A stretch of 64,000 nt of DNA from Lachnoclostridium sp. Marseille-P6806 (lineage in GTDB: Bacteria > Bacillota > Clostridia > Lachnospirales > Lachnospiraceae). Below are positions 43,290 to 51,914 of this stretch, piece by piece. The DNA is taken from assembly GCF_900625025.1 (NCBI RefSeq), contig NZ_LR130581.1, forward strand, positions 1 to 64,000, in the 5' to 3' direction. The translations under genes and the position numbers were made by a program. Each line of letters opens with the position of its first letter. The stretch's first letter is position 1. The notes below the pieces were generated by a model that saw nothing but the letters and a program-made list of their open reading frames with translations, did no database searches and was not told where the DNA came from.

Positions 43290-45734
43290 TTACAGCCACT
43301 CATTCCAGAAGCGGTCGATCCGCCCCGGGAGTTCCTCCGTAGAGATCTCCTCGTAATCCGACCACTCGCGCGGAAACAGACGCCGGTACCCACTCGTCAG
43401 AAAACGCTCGTCGAGCAGCGCGATCACACCGATATCCTGCTGCGTCCGGATCACCCGTCCCGCCGCCTGCATCACCTTGTTCATGCCGGGGAAACAGTAG
43501 GCATAATCGTAGCCGTTCACACCGGTTTCATTGAAGTACTCGCGGAGGAGCTCGCGCTCTCCGCAGATCTGCGGGATCCCGGTCCCGACCACGGCGGCGC
43601 CGATGAGGGAATCCCGCCGGAGATCGATGCCCTCCGAGAAGATACCGCCGAGCACCGCGAAGCCAATCAGCGTGTGCTCATCCGAGCTCTGCGCAAAGCG
43701 CGCGAGGAAAGCACTTCGCGCCGCCTCGTCCATTCTCTCCTGCTGACAAATGCACTCCGTCACGGATGCATCCTGATAGCGCCGCGCATAGACCTCTGCC
43801 ACCTCACGGAGAAAGACGAACGAGGGGAAAAAGACGAGATAATTTCCGTGTCGCCCCGAGGTCATGTAATGAATGCCGCGCGCGAGACGGTCATACTGCT
43901 CCGGCCCCCGCCGCGCGTAGCGGCTGGTCACATCCCGCACGATAAGAAGCGCCCGCCTCTCGGGATCAAAGACAGAATGCGCGTACACCTCATAATCCTC
44001 CGCCCCGCCGCCGAGGAGCTTCTTGTAATACTGAATCGGCAGGAGCGTCGCCGAAAAGAGGATGGAGGACACACCTCTGTCCATACACCGCTGCAGATTC
44101 CTGCCCGGGTCCACGCAGAACAGCCGGATGCGGAAGCTCCCATCCGCAAATTCAGTGTAGATGCGGTAATGCTCGTCCATCAGCTCCCGGATAAGGAGAT
44201 AGTGCGAGAGCTCGAAGTACAGATTCAGGATCTTTTCCTGCAGCTCCTTTTTCCTCCGGGACGGCTTCCTCACACGGCGGCGCGCCCTCCGGCGCTCCTC
44301 CTCCAGCCACTTCCCTACCCGGCCGTGCAGCGCCGTCACCGCGTCATGAAAGGTCGCGGTCTCGTCCTCTCCGCGGACAAGCAGAGCCTCCGTCTGCTGC
44401 CTGCGCCGCAGCGCCCCGAGCGCGAGAAGACAGCCCACCGTGCCGTCCGCAAGCTCCGAGCGCGTCCCTCGCAGAACCGCCTCCATACTCTCCAGAAAGC
44501 CCTGATCGATGGCCGCGCTGTACATCTCTCTCCCGCGATCCACGAGGTTATGGGCCTCATCCACAAGAAAAAGATACGCCCGCCGCAGCTCGCCCTCCCC
44601 GAAAAAGCGCCGGAGATAGACATGCGGATCGAACACGTAATTGTAATCCCCGATCACGACGTCCGAAAACAGGCTCATGTCCAGCGTCATTTCAAAGGGG
44701 CAGACATTGTGCTTCTCCGCACAGGCCGCGATCGTCCCGCGGTCGAAATGATCCGCCTGCGTCAGCAGCTCGTAAATCGCACGGTTGATCCGATCATAGT
44801 GCCCCTGCGCACGGGGACAGGCATCCGGATTGCAGTCGGGCCGGCCGAGAACACAGAGCTTTTCCTTTGCGGTGAGGGTCACGCTCTTTGCGGCAAGTCC
44901 CCCCGCACGGCAGAGCTGCAGCGTATCCTCGGCGACAGCTCCCGCAACCGTCCGCGCCGTGAGGTAAAAGATGCGTTCCGCCTTACCCTCCCCCATGGCC
45001 TTAAGCGCCGGGAAAAGAGCTGCGATGGTTTTGCCTGTCCCGGTCGGGGCCTCGAGAAAAAGCTTCCGTCCGCGCACAATCGTCCGGTAGACATGCCCCA
45101 TCAGCTCCCGCTGTCCCTCGCGGTAGGGAAAGGGAAAGGCCAGCGCCCGAATCGAATTCTGCCGCTTTTCCAGCCAGCCCAGAGCATACTCCGCCCATTT
45201 CCGGTATTCCCGCATCAGCGCCCCGAACCATGCCGCCAGCTCTTCGCGGGTCTGCCTTTCATAAAAATAATGGATATCCTCGTTGTCCAAATTGACATAG
45301 CTGAGGCGCACATAGACAAACTCCGCCCCCTGTTCCGCACAGTACATCCATGCGTAGCATCTGGCCTGTGCGAGATGCACCGGGTCCGGCTCTGTCATCC
45401 GGGCGAGGTTGCGGTAGGTGGACTTGATTTCATCGATGACCGGTCCCTCCTCGCTCGCCGGATCGTCCGGGAGGCGCCCCGTAAAGATACCGTCCGCCCG
45501 TCCTTCCACAAGGACGGAAAACGGACGGAAGTTCGGTTCGGTATATTCCCAGCGGCAGCACAGCGAAACCTCCGGCTGATAATCCGGCCCCGCCTGCTTC
45601 TGAAGCCTGCGGTGCATCCTTGCCCCCGCAAGCATGGCCTCTTCCGGCGCTGCTCCCGCCCTGTTATCCAGATCGCCGTTCCGCAGCACAAATTCCACAA
45701 GACTGCGAACAGATACCCGCATTTCTGTCGTCAT
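43290..45734 (-). CDS. Cas4-like nuclease fused to an XPD/DinG-type Fe-S helicase
   Basis: 814 aa. Residues 1-175 carry a PD-(D/E)XK nuclease signature (EGRADGIF, VIDEIKSTYRN, LAQARCYAWMY). The rest is a superfamily 2 helicase: Walker A APTGTGKT, DEAH box FLVDEAHNLVDR, four cysteines of an Fe-S cluster (KLCVLGRPDCNPDACPRAQG and VCPFEMTLD), and motif VI-type YDYAYCFPGMNKVMQAAGRVIR. Bacterial XPD relatives with this fusion probably act in DNA repair or recombination on 5' tails. ATG at 45734. Monocistronic. Confidence 0.9.
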   Translation of the reverse strand: MTTEMRVSVRSLVEFVLRNGDLDNRAGAAPEEAMLAGARMHRRLQKQAGPDYQPEVSLCCRWEYTEPNFRPFSVLVEGRADGIFTGRLPDDPASEEGPVIDEIKSTYRNLARMTEPDPVHLAQARCYAWMYCAEQGAEFVYVRLSYVNLDNEDIHYFYERQTREELAAWFGALMREYRKWAEYALGWLEKRQNSIRALAFPFPYREGQRELMGHVYRTIVRGRKLFLEAPTGTGKTIAALFPALKAMGEGKAERIFYLTARTVAGAVAEDTLQLCRAGGLAAKSVTLTAKEKLCVLGRPDCNPDACPRAQGHYDRINRAIYELLTQADHFDRGTIAACAEKHNVCPFEMTLDMSLFSDVVIGDYNYVFDPHVYLRRFFGEGELRRAYLFLVDEAHNLVDRGREMYSAAIDQGFLESMEAVLRGTRSELADGTVGCLLALGALRRRQQTEALLVRGEDETATFHDAVTALHGRVGKWLEEERRRARRRVRKPSRRKKELQEKILNLYFELSHYLLIRELMDEHYRIYTEFADGSFRIRLFCVDPGRNLQRCMDRGVSSILFSATLLPIQYYKKLLGGGAEDYEVYAHSVFDPERRALLIVRDVTSRYARRGPEQYDRLARGIHYMTSGRHGNYLVFFPSFVFLREVAEVYARRYQDASVTECICQQERMDEAARSAFLARFAQSSDEHTLIGFAVLGGIFSEGIDLRRDSLIGAAVVGTGIPQICGERELLREYFNETGVNGYDYAYCFPGMNKVMQAAGRVIRTQQDIGVIALLDERFLTSGYRRLFPREWSDYEEISTEELPGRIDRFWNEWL

Positions 45735-45835
45735 GCCGCTATTATACTACCTGCACGCATATTCGAACATACTTTCGCTTCTCATATTGACCGGATATTC
45801 CTGCCATAAAAATGCGAAATATTTTCTTTTGATTC

Positions 45836-45864
45836 TTGACTAAATAAGTCAACTTGTGTAGACT
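45836..45864 (+). promoter_or_regulatory. TTGACT-N5-AGTCAA dyad, copy 2, overlapping the -35 of the next gene
   Basis: Dyad at 45836-45852. TTGACT is also the -35 hexamer; TAGACT (45859-45864) stands 17 bases on as -10. A protein bound here would block the promoter of the secreted protein gene and also lies about 100 bases upstream of the helicase start on the other strand. MarR-type operator shape; owner unknown. Confidence 0.6.
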
Positions 45865-45927
45865 AAGGACAATAATCCACAATATTTAGTATATTCTGCA
45901 CAGGATGCTTCATCTTCGAGGACTTCC

Positions 45928-46620
45928 ATGGATCGTTTTTTCCGCCATTCCCGTTCCATCCATTTCCGTCTGTCCGCCGCTCTGTGCGCACTGGGCGCCG
46001 CGGCCTTTCTCTCCGCCCCGTCCGGCAGCGTCTATGCGGCCGCAGGAGCAGAGGGCAAGGTCACCGCTGTCAGTGCCCCTGCGGTCCGTGAATACCACTT
46101 TCCTGTCGGAACCTCGCTGGAAAGCATGGGCCTGCCCGCCCGTCTGAACATCACGATGACGACGGACAAGGGGGCTGAAATCCAGAGCGTCTCCGAGGTC
46201 GACTGGAAAGGGTATTACGACGCCGGCACAGCGGGAAGCTACTGGCTCGACTGCGAGCTGCCGGATGCTTCGGAGGGCGGAAGCCCCTGCGCCGCTGCGC
46301 TCGACATGCCGGTAATCCGGGTCATACTCTCCGACGCCACACAGATCACCCGCGTTGCTTCCCCCGCGGCCAGCTCCTATGTCCGGAGGCTCGGCTCCGA
46401 TATCGAAGAGATCACCGCGCTGTTTCCGGAGCGGCTGAATGTCGTCTTCACGACAAAGTCCGGCGGCGTCACCTCCACAAACGAGGTGACCGAAGAAGTC
46501 AACTGGGTCTGCCGCGGCTATCAGCCGAACCGCGCCGGCGACTATCGCTTTACCGCTGTCTTTACCGATGAGGGCCTGCGCTTTTCCGCCATGCCCTCCA
46601 TCATCGTGACGCTGCGCTGA
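45928..46620 (+). CDS. Secreted protein with two Ig-like repeats
   Basis: 230 aa. Signal peptide ALCALGAAAFLSAPSGSVYAA. The mature part has two similar halves, each with a VG/ER..L....LP.RLNV..T.K.G...S..EV.W.GY....AG.Y pattern, like bacterial Ig-like (group 4) domains found in surface proteins. No LPXTG signal, no catalytic motif. It starts MDRFFRHSRS after GAGGACTTCC. Role is unknown, probably wall-associated. Confidence 0.75.
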   Translation: MDRFFRHSRSIHFRLSAALCALGAAAFLSAPSGSVYAAAGAEGKVTAVSAPAVREYHFPVGTSLESMGLPARLNITMTTDKGAEIQSVSEVDWKGYYDAGTAGSYWLDCELPDASEGGSPCAAALDMPVIRVILSDATQITRVASPAASSYVRRLGSDIEEITALFPERLNVVFTTKSGGVTSTNEVTEEVNWVCRGYQPNRAGDYRFTAVFTDEGLRFSAMPSIIVTLR

Positions 46621-46631
46621 CTGTTTTTCTC

Positions 46632-48905
46632 TCAGCCCACGCCGATCGCCGCGAGCACCTCACCCGCCGTCCGCACGGGGACAAGAGTGAGACTTTCTCT
46701 CACCTCAGGGGAGACTTCTGTCAGATCCTCTGCATTTTCCTCCGGGATAAAGACCCTGTGCACACCGGCTCTCTGCGCGGCGAGGAGCTTTTCCGGCAGT
46801 CCGCCGATCGCCGTGACGGCACCGCGGAGCGAAACCTCGCCCGTCATTGCCACATCCTGCGGAACGACGCTTCCTGTCACCAGAGAGGCGAGCGCCGTTG
46901 TCAGCGTGATGCCTGCCGACGGACCGTCTTTCGGCACCGCCCCGGCCGGGACATGGATGTGAAGGTCATTCTTCTCAAAGAGCTCTGCCTTATCCGGAAA
47001 CATATCTTTTACAAGACTGACGGCGATCTGCGCCGACTCTTTCATCACGTCGCCGAGCTGCCCGGTAATCGTGAGTTTCCCGTTTCCCCCGGTAAACAAT
47101 GTCTCAATATGCAGAATTTCGCCTCCGGCCTGTGTCCACGCAAGCCCCGTCACCACACCGGGCCTGCCCTCATCGAGAATGCGGTCGTGCCGCACCGGGG
47201 GCATGTCGAGGAGCTCGCGCAGTTCCTCCGGTTTCACGGAAACGTGCTCCTCCGGCGTCCTGGAGATCCGGACGGCCGCCGTCCGGCACAGCGTGTCAAT
47301 CCGCTTGCGCAGGCCCCGCACGCCGCCCTCCATGGTATAGTCCTCGATGATGCTGCGCAGCGTTTCTTCACTGATTGAGAGCTGATCCTCCGCGATTCCC
47401 ATCGCCTCCATCGCCCGGGGAAGCAGGTGCTCCTTGGTGATACGGAGCTTCTCCTCCGGCGTATAGCCGGTGAAGCTGATCACCTCCATACGGTTGAGGA
47501 GCGGCGCAGGGATCGTGTCCGTCGTATTCGCAGTGCAGATGAACATGACATTCGACAGATCATACGGGACATTCATGTAGTGGTCCGTAAAGCTGTTGTT
47601 CTGCTCCGGGTCCAGCACCTCGAGCAGTGCGCTCGCCGGATCGCCGTTGTAGGAGACGGCGAGCTTGTCCACCTCATCGAGCACCACAACCGGGTTGGAA
47701 ACACCGCTCCTTTGAATGCCGTTCATGATACGGCCGGGCATCGCCCCGATATAGGTTCTCCGGTGTCCGCGGATATCCGCTTCATCACGGACACCGCCGA
47801 GCGCGATGCGGACGTATTCTCTGCCGAGCGCCCGTGCAATGCTCCGTCCGATGCTGGTCTTGCCGGTGCCCGGAGCGCCGACAAAGAGAAGAATGGAGCC
47901 CGCCTGCTGCTTCCTGAGATTCATGACTGCGATCTGCTGAAGTATTCTGCGCTTGACCTTTTTCAGTCCGTAATGATCCTCGTCGAGAATGCGTTCCGCC
48001 TCTCCCAGATCGATGAAGCGCGCCTCCTCCTTTTTCCACGAAAGGCTTGTCACAAAATCGAGATAATCATAAAGCATCGCCGTCTCCGAGTTTTCCCTGC
48101 CCTCCTGCTTCAGGCGGTTCAGAATCTTCTCGGCCTCTTTCCGGGCCGTCTCGTTCATGCCGGACTCGGCGATCTTCTTTTCAAAGCGCTGCACATCGGA
48201 GACGTTCTCGGGATGCAGCGCGTCAAGCTCTTTCTGCAACAGTTCCATCTGCTTGCGGATCGCAGACTCACGGTACATGTTCTGATATTCCTGCTGACGC
48301 TCGGAATGCGCCTCGTTCGTCACCCGCGAGATCTCGAGGAACTCATAGGACACGCGCTCGATCATCGCCGTCCGCTTCGCAATGCTGTCCTCCGCGAGCA
48401 GCGCGTAGCGCTCCTCATGATCGATGGAAAGCCACGGAGAGAGCGAGACCACGACGCCGTTCATATTTTCGATCTGACCGATCCATGCCTTTGCCTGCTC
48501 TGCCCAGTCGAAGCCGTCCGCGTAGGTCTCCATCGCTTTCTTCAGGGCCTGCAGGCGCTCATAGCTCTCGGCCTCGTCCATGTCATGCTGATCGGCCCGG
48601 CGCGAAATGGTGAGATCAAAGCTGCGGTCGCTGTTCATCCATATCATATCGATGTTGACGCGCCCCAGCGTCTTGATGCCGATATAGCCTTCCTGACTCA
48701 CCTCACTGATAACGCCCTGCACGCCAATCGGGTGAAAGCTCTCCTCGTTCATCGCCTCGCGGGTCCCGTTTTCCTTTGCAACAAGGAGCACCACCTTCTC
48801 GTCCAGTGCGCCGCCGCGGCCGGCCAGCTTGTAAAACTCCTGCGTCTGAAAATAAATATTAGTATCGGGCATCACAATCTTGTTGTATACGGGAATCACT
48901 AACAT
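46632..48905 (-). CDS. lon: Lon ATP-dependent protease
   Basis: 757 aa. N-terminal substrate-binding LON domain, coiled coil, AAA+ module with Walker A GAPGTGKTSIG and Walker B VVVLDEVDKL, sensor GGVRGLRKRID, and the protease domain with catalytic serine in KDGPSAGIT and lysine in LPEKLLAAQRAG. It degrades misfolded and regulatory proteins in the cytosol. Start placed at MLVIPVYNK, eight bases from GGAGG; earlier ATGs at 48911 and 48935 are also in frame. A perfect CIRCE element lies 50 bases upstream, so HrcA heat-shock control is expected. Confidence 0.96.
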   Translation of the reverse strand: MLVIPVYNKIVMPDTNIYFQTQEFYKLAGRGGALDEKVVLLVAKENGTREAMNEESFHPIGVQGVISEVSQEGYIGIKTLGRVNIDMIWMNSDRSFDLTISRRADQHDMDEAESYERLQALKKAMETYADGFDWAEQAKAWIGQIENMNGVVVSLSPWLSIDHEERYALLAEDSIAKRTAMIERVSYEFLEISRVTNEAHSERQQEYQNMYRESAIRKQMELLQKELDALHPENVSDVQRFEKKIAESGMNETARKEAEKILNRLKQEGRENSETAMLYDYLDFVTSLSWKKEEARFIDLGEAERILDEDHYGLKKVKRRILQQIAVMNLRKQQAGSILLFVGAPGTGKTSIGRSIARALGREYVRIALGGVRDEADIRGHRRTYIGAMPGRIMNGIQRSGVSNPVVVLDEVDKLAVSYNGDPASALLEVLDPEQNNSFTDHYMNVPYDLSNVMFICTANTTDTIPAPLLNRMEVISFTGYTPEEKLRITKEHLLPRAMEAMGIAEDQLSISEETLRSIIEDYTMEGGVRGLRKRIDTLCRTAAVRISRTPEEHVSVKPEELRELLDMPPVRHDRILDEGRPGVVTGLAWTQAGGEILHIETLFTGGNGKLTITGQLGDVMKESAQIAVSLVKDMFPDKAELFEKNDLHIHVPAGAVPKDGPSAGITLTTALASLVTGSVVPQDVAMTGEVSLRGAVTAIGGLPEKLLAAQRAGVHRVFIPEENAEDLTEVSPEVRESLTLVPVRTAGEVLAAIGVG

Positions 48906-48956
48906 AATCATATCCTCCGCGCCGAAGCGCATCATTCCTCATTCTGTTTTATTCTG

Positions 48957-48983
48957 TTAGCACTCAAATCAAAGGAGTGCTAA
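48957..48983. promoter_or_regulatory. CIRCE element (HrcA operator)
   Basis: TTAGCACTC (48957-48965), nine bases, GAGTGCTAA (48975-48983): all 18 conserved positions match the canonical CIRCE. It stands between lon (minus) and a TetR gene (plus). Confidence 0.97.
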
Positions 48984-49080
48984 CTACTCTCGATATTACG
49001 CCGCGGTTTGACAACTGTCAACGTTCATGGTTTACTTTTCACAAACTGTTTATATCTTTACATCTGCGGGGATTCTGTCC

Positions 49081-49647
49081 ATGTATACCGGTTCCAACAA
49101 AACAGCCCTGTCCTCCCAGCAGCAGATCGCCGAAGCGTTCGTCTCGCTGCTCGAAAACAGGGCCTATTCCTCTATCAGCATCAGTGAAATATGCAAGAAA
49201 GCCGGCGTGTCGCGTCAGACCTTCTATTCTCTTTTTGCTTCCCGGGAAAATATCATCAGCTACGTGCTCGAAAAAAAGCACGGCTACGATCCCGGCGAGA
49301 AGTGCAGCCGGACTGCGGTTTCTCTCGCCGAGCTGAGCACCAGCTGCGCCGTCTATATCACGAAAAAAAAGCATGTTCTCTCGCTTCTCGTCCGCAACGA
49401 CATCATCTACCTGATGCACGAGAGTCTTTATACCTCGTTTCTTTCCTGCCGCTGCTTTCTTCCTGCCCGGAGCGAGTCCGAGCGGATCTACTGCGCCGAA
49501 TTTTTTGCAGGCGGTCTGTCCGCCATTGCCAAAACCTATATCCAGCAGGGCGCGGAGGAATCCGCCGAGGAATTGGAGCGCATCATCTGCCGTCTGTTTT
49601 CGGGGGCTTTCTTCAAGGGCGCCGCCGCGCAGCGCTCCCCCGCATGA
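49081..49647 (+). CDS. TetR/AcrR-family transcriptional regulator
   Basis: 188 aa. The N-terminal HTH ISEICKKAGVSRQTFYSLF (about residues 35-53) is typical of TetR; the remaining part is the ligand domain with FFAGGLSAIAKTYIQQG. Start at MYTGSNKTALSS; upstream in-frame residues are unlike the family. It is 10 bases from a TM1266-like regulator gene and divergent from lon. It may control its own operon. Confidence 0.88.
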   Translation: MYTGSNKTALSSQQQIAEAFVSLLENRAYSSISISEICKKAGVSRQTFYSLFASRENIISYVLEKKHGYDPGEKCSRTAVSLAELSTSCAVYITKKKHVLSLLVRNDIIYLMHESLYTSFLSCRCFLPARSESERIYCAEFFAGGLSAIAKTYIQQGAEESAEELERIICRLFSGAFFKGAAAQRSPA

Positions 49648-49657
49648 AAGGAGAAAC

Positions 49658-49927
49658 ATGAATACGAATTCTGCCACAGAGGAGTCGCGCATCGCCGTCA
49701 TCGGCATCATCATCGAGGACACCGCAGCCGCCGCGCCGCTCAATGAAATTCTGCACGAATACAGCGAATACATCATCGGCCGCATGGGCATCCCCTACCG
49801 GAAAAAAGATGTGCACATCATCTCCATTGCCATCGACGCGCCCACCGATATCACCTCGGCGCTCACCGGACGGATCGGACGGCTCCCGGGGATCCGCACA
49901 AAGACTGCGTACGCATCCCGCTCATAA
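49658..49927 (+). CDS. TM1266-like iron-only hydrogenase system putative regulator
   Basis: 89 aa. The body IAVIGIIIEDTAAAAPLNEI, LHEYSEYIIGRMGIPYR, IISIAIDAPTDITSALTGRI and GRLPGIRTKTAYA match the small ACT-like TM1266 family (TIGR03959) that is associated with [FeFe]-hydrogenase maturation (HydEFG). ATG follows AAAGGAG. No hydE/F/G gene is in the window. Its operon partner is a TetR regulator. Confidence 0.9.
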   Translation: MNTNSATEESRIAVIGIIIEDTAAAAPLNEILHEYSEYIIGRMGIPYRKKDVHIISIAIDAPTDITSALTGRIGRLPGIRTKTAYASRS

Positions 49928-49943
49928 AAGACGTTCCCACGAC

Positions 49944-49987
49944 GATGTTCCCGCGATGTTTCCGTGATGTCTCCGTAATGTCTCCAT
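49944..49987. repeat. Tandem 11-bp imperfect repeat (four copies)
   Basis: GATGTTCCCGC, GATGTTTCCGT, GATGTCTCCGT, AATGTCTCCAT follow one another at 49944-49987, with a related GACGTTCCCAC just before (49930-49940). It lies in the gap between the TM1266-like gene and the next gene on the opposite strand. The 11-base period is one helix turn. Confidence 0.7.
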
Positions 49988-49999
49988 TACGAGTTTCCA

Positions 50000-50332
50000 T
50001 TACGAAAGTCTGCGGATCCGCTCCGCCAGTTTTCTCTCTCCCGTGAGGTCGTACACCATGCGGTAGCAGTCGCACGCCTGCCGGCGAAGCACGGCCGCGG
50101 TCTTTAAGGCTTCACACGCGGCGGAACTCCCGGCCCCGGCCTCTTCGCGCAGCGCCGGACCTTCTTCATGCAGAGTCTGCCCGGCGCTCTCCGCCGCCCG
50201 CCGCTCCGCCTCCTCCGCCTGTGCAAGGAGGGCTTCCAGCTCCCTGCCGTCCTCGAAGTCATACGCCTCCGGGCGGCAGTAATATTCATACAGAAACTGT
50301 TCCGCTATGTGATTGATACTGACTTTTTCCAT
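50000..50332 (-). CDS. Hypothetical protein, overlaps helicase 3' end
   Basis: 110 aa: MEKVSINHIAEQFLYEYY then a charged helical part (ELEALLAQAEEAERRAAESAG, AACEALKTAAVLRRQACDCY). It starts 47 bases inside the DEAD-box helicase gene, in another frame, without a clear ribosome site. The overlap could permit coupled translation. No family recognised; moderate confidence that it is real. Confidence 0.5.
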   Translation of the reverse strand: MEKVSINHIAEQFLYEYYCRPEAYDFEDGRELEALLAQAEEAERRAAESAGQTLHEEGPALREEAGAGSSAACEALKTAAVLRRQACDCYRMVYDLTGERKLAERIRRLS

Positions 50333-51638
50333 ATCGCGACGTCCCGCTGCCCGGTCTCCTGTCCGGGCTTCCGTCCCGGCCGCTGCGGCGTCTTCCGCTT
50401 ATGCCCGGGCGGCTGTTCCTGCCGCCTGCCGCGCCGGAGCTGCCATAGCCTCTCCCCGCAGAGTGTCTCCTGTCCGCGCCGCTCTTTCGCCGGGCGGCGC
50501 GCGCGGCTTTCCTCTCCAAGGGAACGGAATAGCTCGTCTCGATCTCCGGGATCTCTTTCTTCATCATTTTTTCGATATCGCGCAGAAGCTCCAGCTCCTC
50601 CTCGCAGCAGAGCGTCACCGCCTCGCCGCTCTCCCCGGCCCGGCCCGCGCGTCCGATGCGGTGAATATACGACTCGCTCTCCATCGGCAGATCGTAATTG
50701 AACACATGAGTGATCTTCGGAATATCGATTCCCCGGGAGGCCACGTCCGTCGCCACCAGCACCTTTACGCCGCCGGAACGGAAGCGCTCGAGCGCATTCT
50801 GCCTCTGTCCCTGCGTCTTGTCGCCGTGGATCGCGATGGCCGCGACCCCCTCCTTTCCCAGATCCCGGACAAGACGGTCCGCGCCGTGCTTTGTCCGTGT
50901 GAAGACGATGGATTTCTTCACCTCCTCTTTCTTCAAAAGATCGCCGAGAAGATGCTTTTTATCCACCTTTTCCGTAAAGACCAGAGACTGGTTCACCGTG
51001 TCCGCGGGATCAGTGGTCTGCGCCACCTTGACGATCGCCGGGTCTGTCAGCAGCTCTCCTGCGAGCTCCTCGATCTTCGGCGGCATGGTCGCGGAAAACA
51101 TGACAGTCTGCCTCTCTCCGGGAAGATGGGAAGCGATCTTACGCACATCGCCGATAAAACCCATATCCAGCATACGGTCTGCCTCATCGAGGACGAAGAT
51201 CTCCACCTCCGAAATGCGGATGTATCCGCTGTTCATGAAATCCTGCAGGCGCCCCGGCGTCGCGACCAGAATGTCACAGCCCCTCTCCAGCGCCGCGATC
51301 TGCGCGCCCGGCTTTGCACCGCCGTAGACGCAGACGGTGCGCAGCTTCAGATAGCGCCCGTATTTCCGGAAGCTGTCAAAAATCTGTATCGCCAGCTCTC
51401 TCGTCGGCGTAAGCACCAGCGCGCGGATTTTCTTCGGCCGGATCTCCTCGAGCCGGTTCAAAATCGGCAGCGCAAAGGCCGCTGTCTTTCCGGTTCCGGT
51501 CTGCGCGCAGGCGATCAGATCCCGTCCGGCGATGATCTCCGGAATCGCCTTTTCCTGTATCGGCGTCGGCTCGCTGTATCCCGCCTTGCCGACCGCACTT
51601 TGAATGTCCCGTTTCAGTTTCAGTTCCTTAAATGACAA
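50286..51638 (-). CDS. DEAD-box ATP-dependent RNA helicase
   Basis: 450 aa. All superfamily 2 motifs: Q-motif EPTPIQEKAIP, AQTGTGKTAAF, PTRELAIQ, VLDEADRML, SATMPPK, and HRIGRAGRAGESG. The C-terminus is a short Arg/Gly/Ser-rich tail (RRKSGADRRHSAGRGYGSS). Such enzymes unwind RNA in ribosome assembly or cold shock. I take TTG 51638 (MSFKELKLKRDIQ) since AGGGTGAG stands just before it; a GTG at 51668 would add ten unconserved residues. Confidence 0.92.
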   Translation of the reverse strand: MSFKELKLKRDIQSAVGKAGYSEPTPIQEKAIPEIIAGRDLIACAQTGTGKTAAFALPILNRLEEIRPKKIRALVLTPTRELAIQIFDSFRKYGRYLKLRTVCVYGGAKPGAQIAALERGCDILVATPGRLQDFMNSGYIRISEVEIFVLDEADRMLDMGFIGDVRKIASHLPGERQTVMFSATMPPKIEELAGELLTDPAIVKVAQTTDPADTVNQSLVFTEKVDKKHLLGDLLKKEEVKKSIVFTRTKHGADRLVRDLGKEGVAAIAIHGDKTQGQRQNALERFRSGGVKVLVATDVASRGIDIPKITHVFNYDLPMESESYIHRIGRAGRAGESGEAVTLCCEEELELLRDIEKMMKKEIPEIETSYSVPLERKAARAARRKSGADRRHSAGRGYGSSGAAGGRNSRPGISGRRRSGRDGSPDRRPGSGTSRYGKSQYQSHSGTVSV

Positions 51639-51914
51639 AGTTCTCACCCTACCGAAGCGCCGGCTCACGGAGCGGCCCGGGCTTCGGAGCGGACCCTCCC
51701 GCGCAGAGGGCTCTGCTCTCCGCGCAAAAAAGCTGATCCGACGCCATTTGCCAGACCAGCTCTCTCTGTATTCACTGCAAACATAGAAATATTAGCACAG
51801 CGCGGCAGAAAGTGCAAATACAGCGCGCCGCTGTATACGCCGCAGGCTCCGCCGCCGCTGCGAAGCCGTCCGTTTTACGCCGGCCCCTCTGCGATGATAA
51901 GCCGCGGGCCACCG

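Noticed and set aside
43257-45809. 850-codon frame antisense to the helicase
   Set aside because: Mirror of GC-rich coding; the minus strand holds Walker A, DEAH and Fe-S cysteines.
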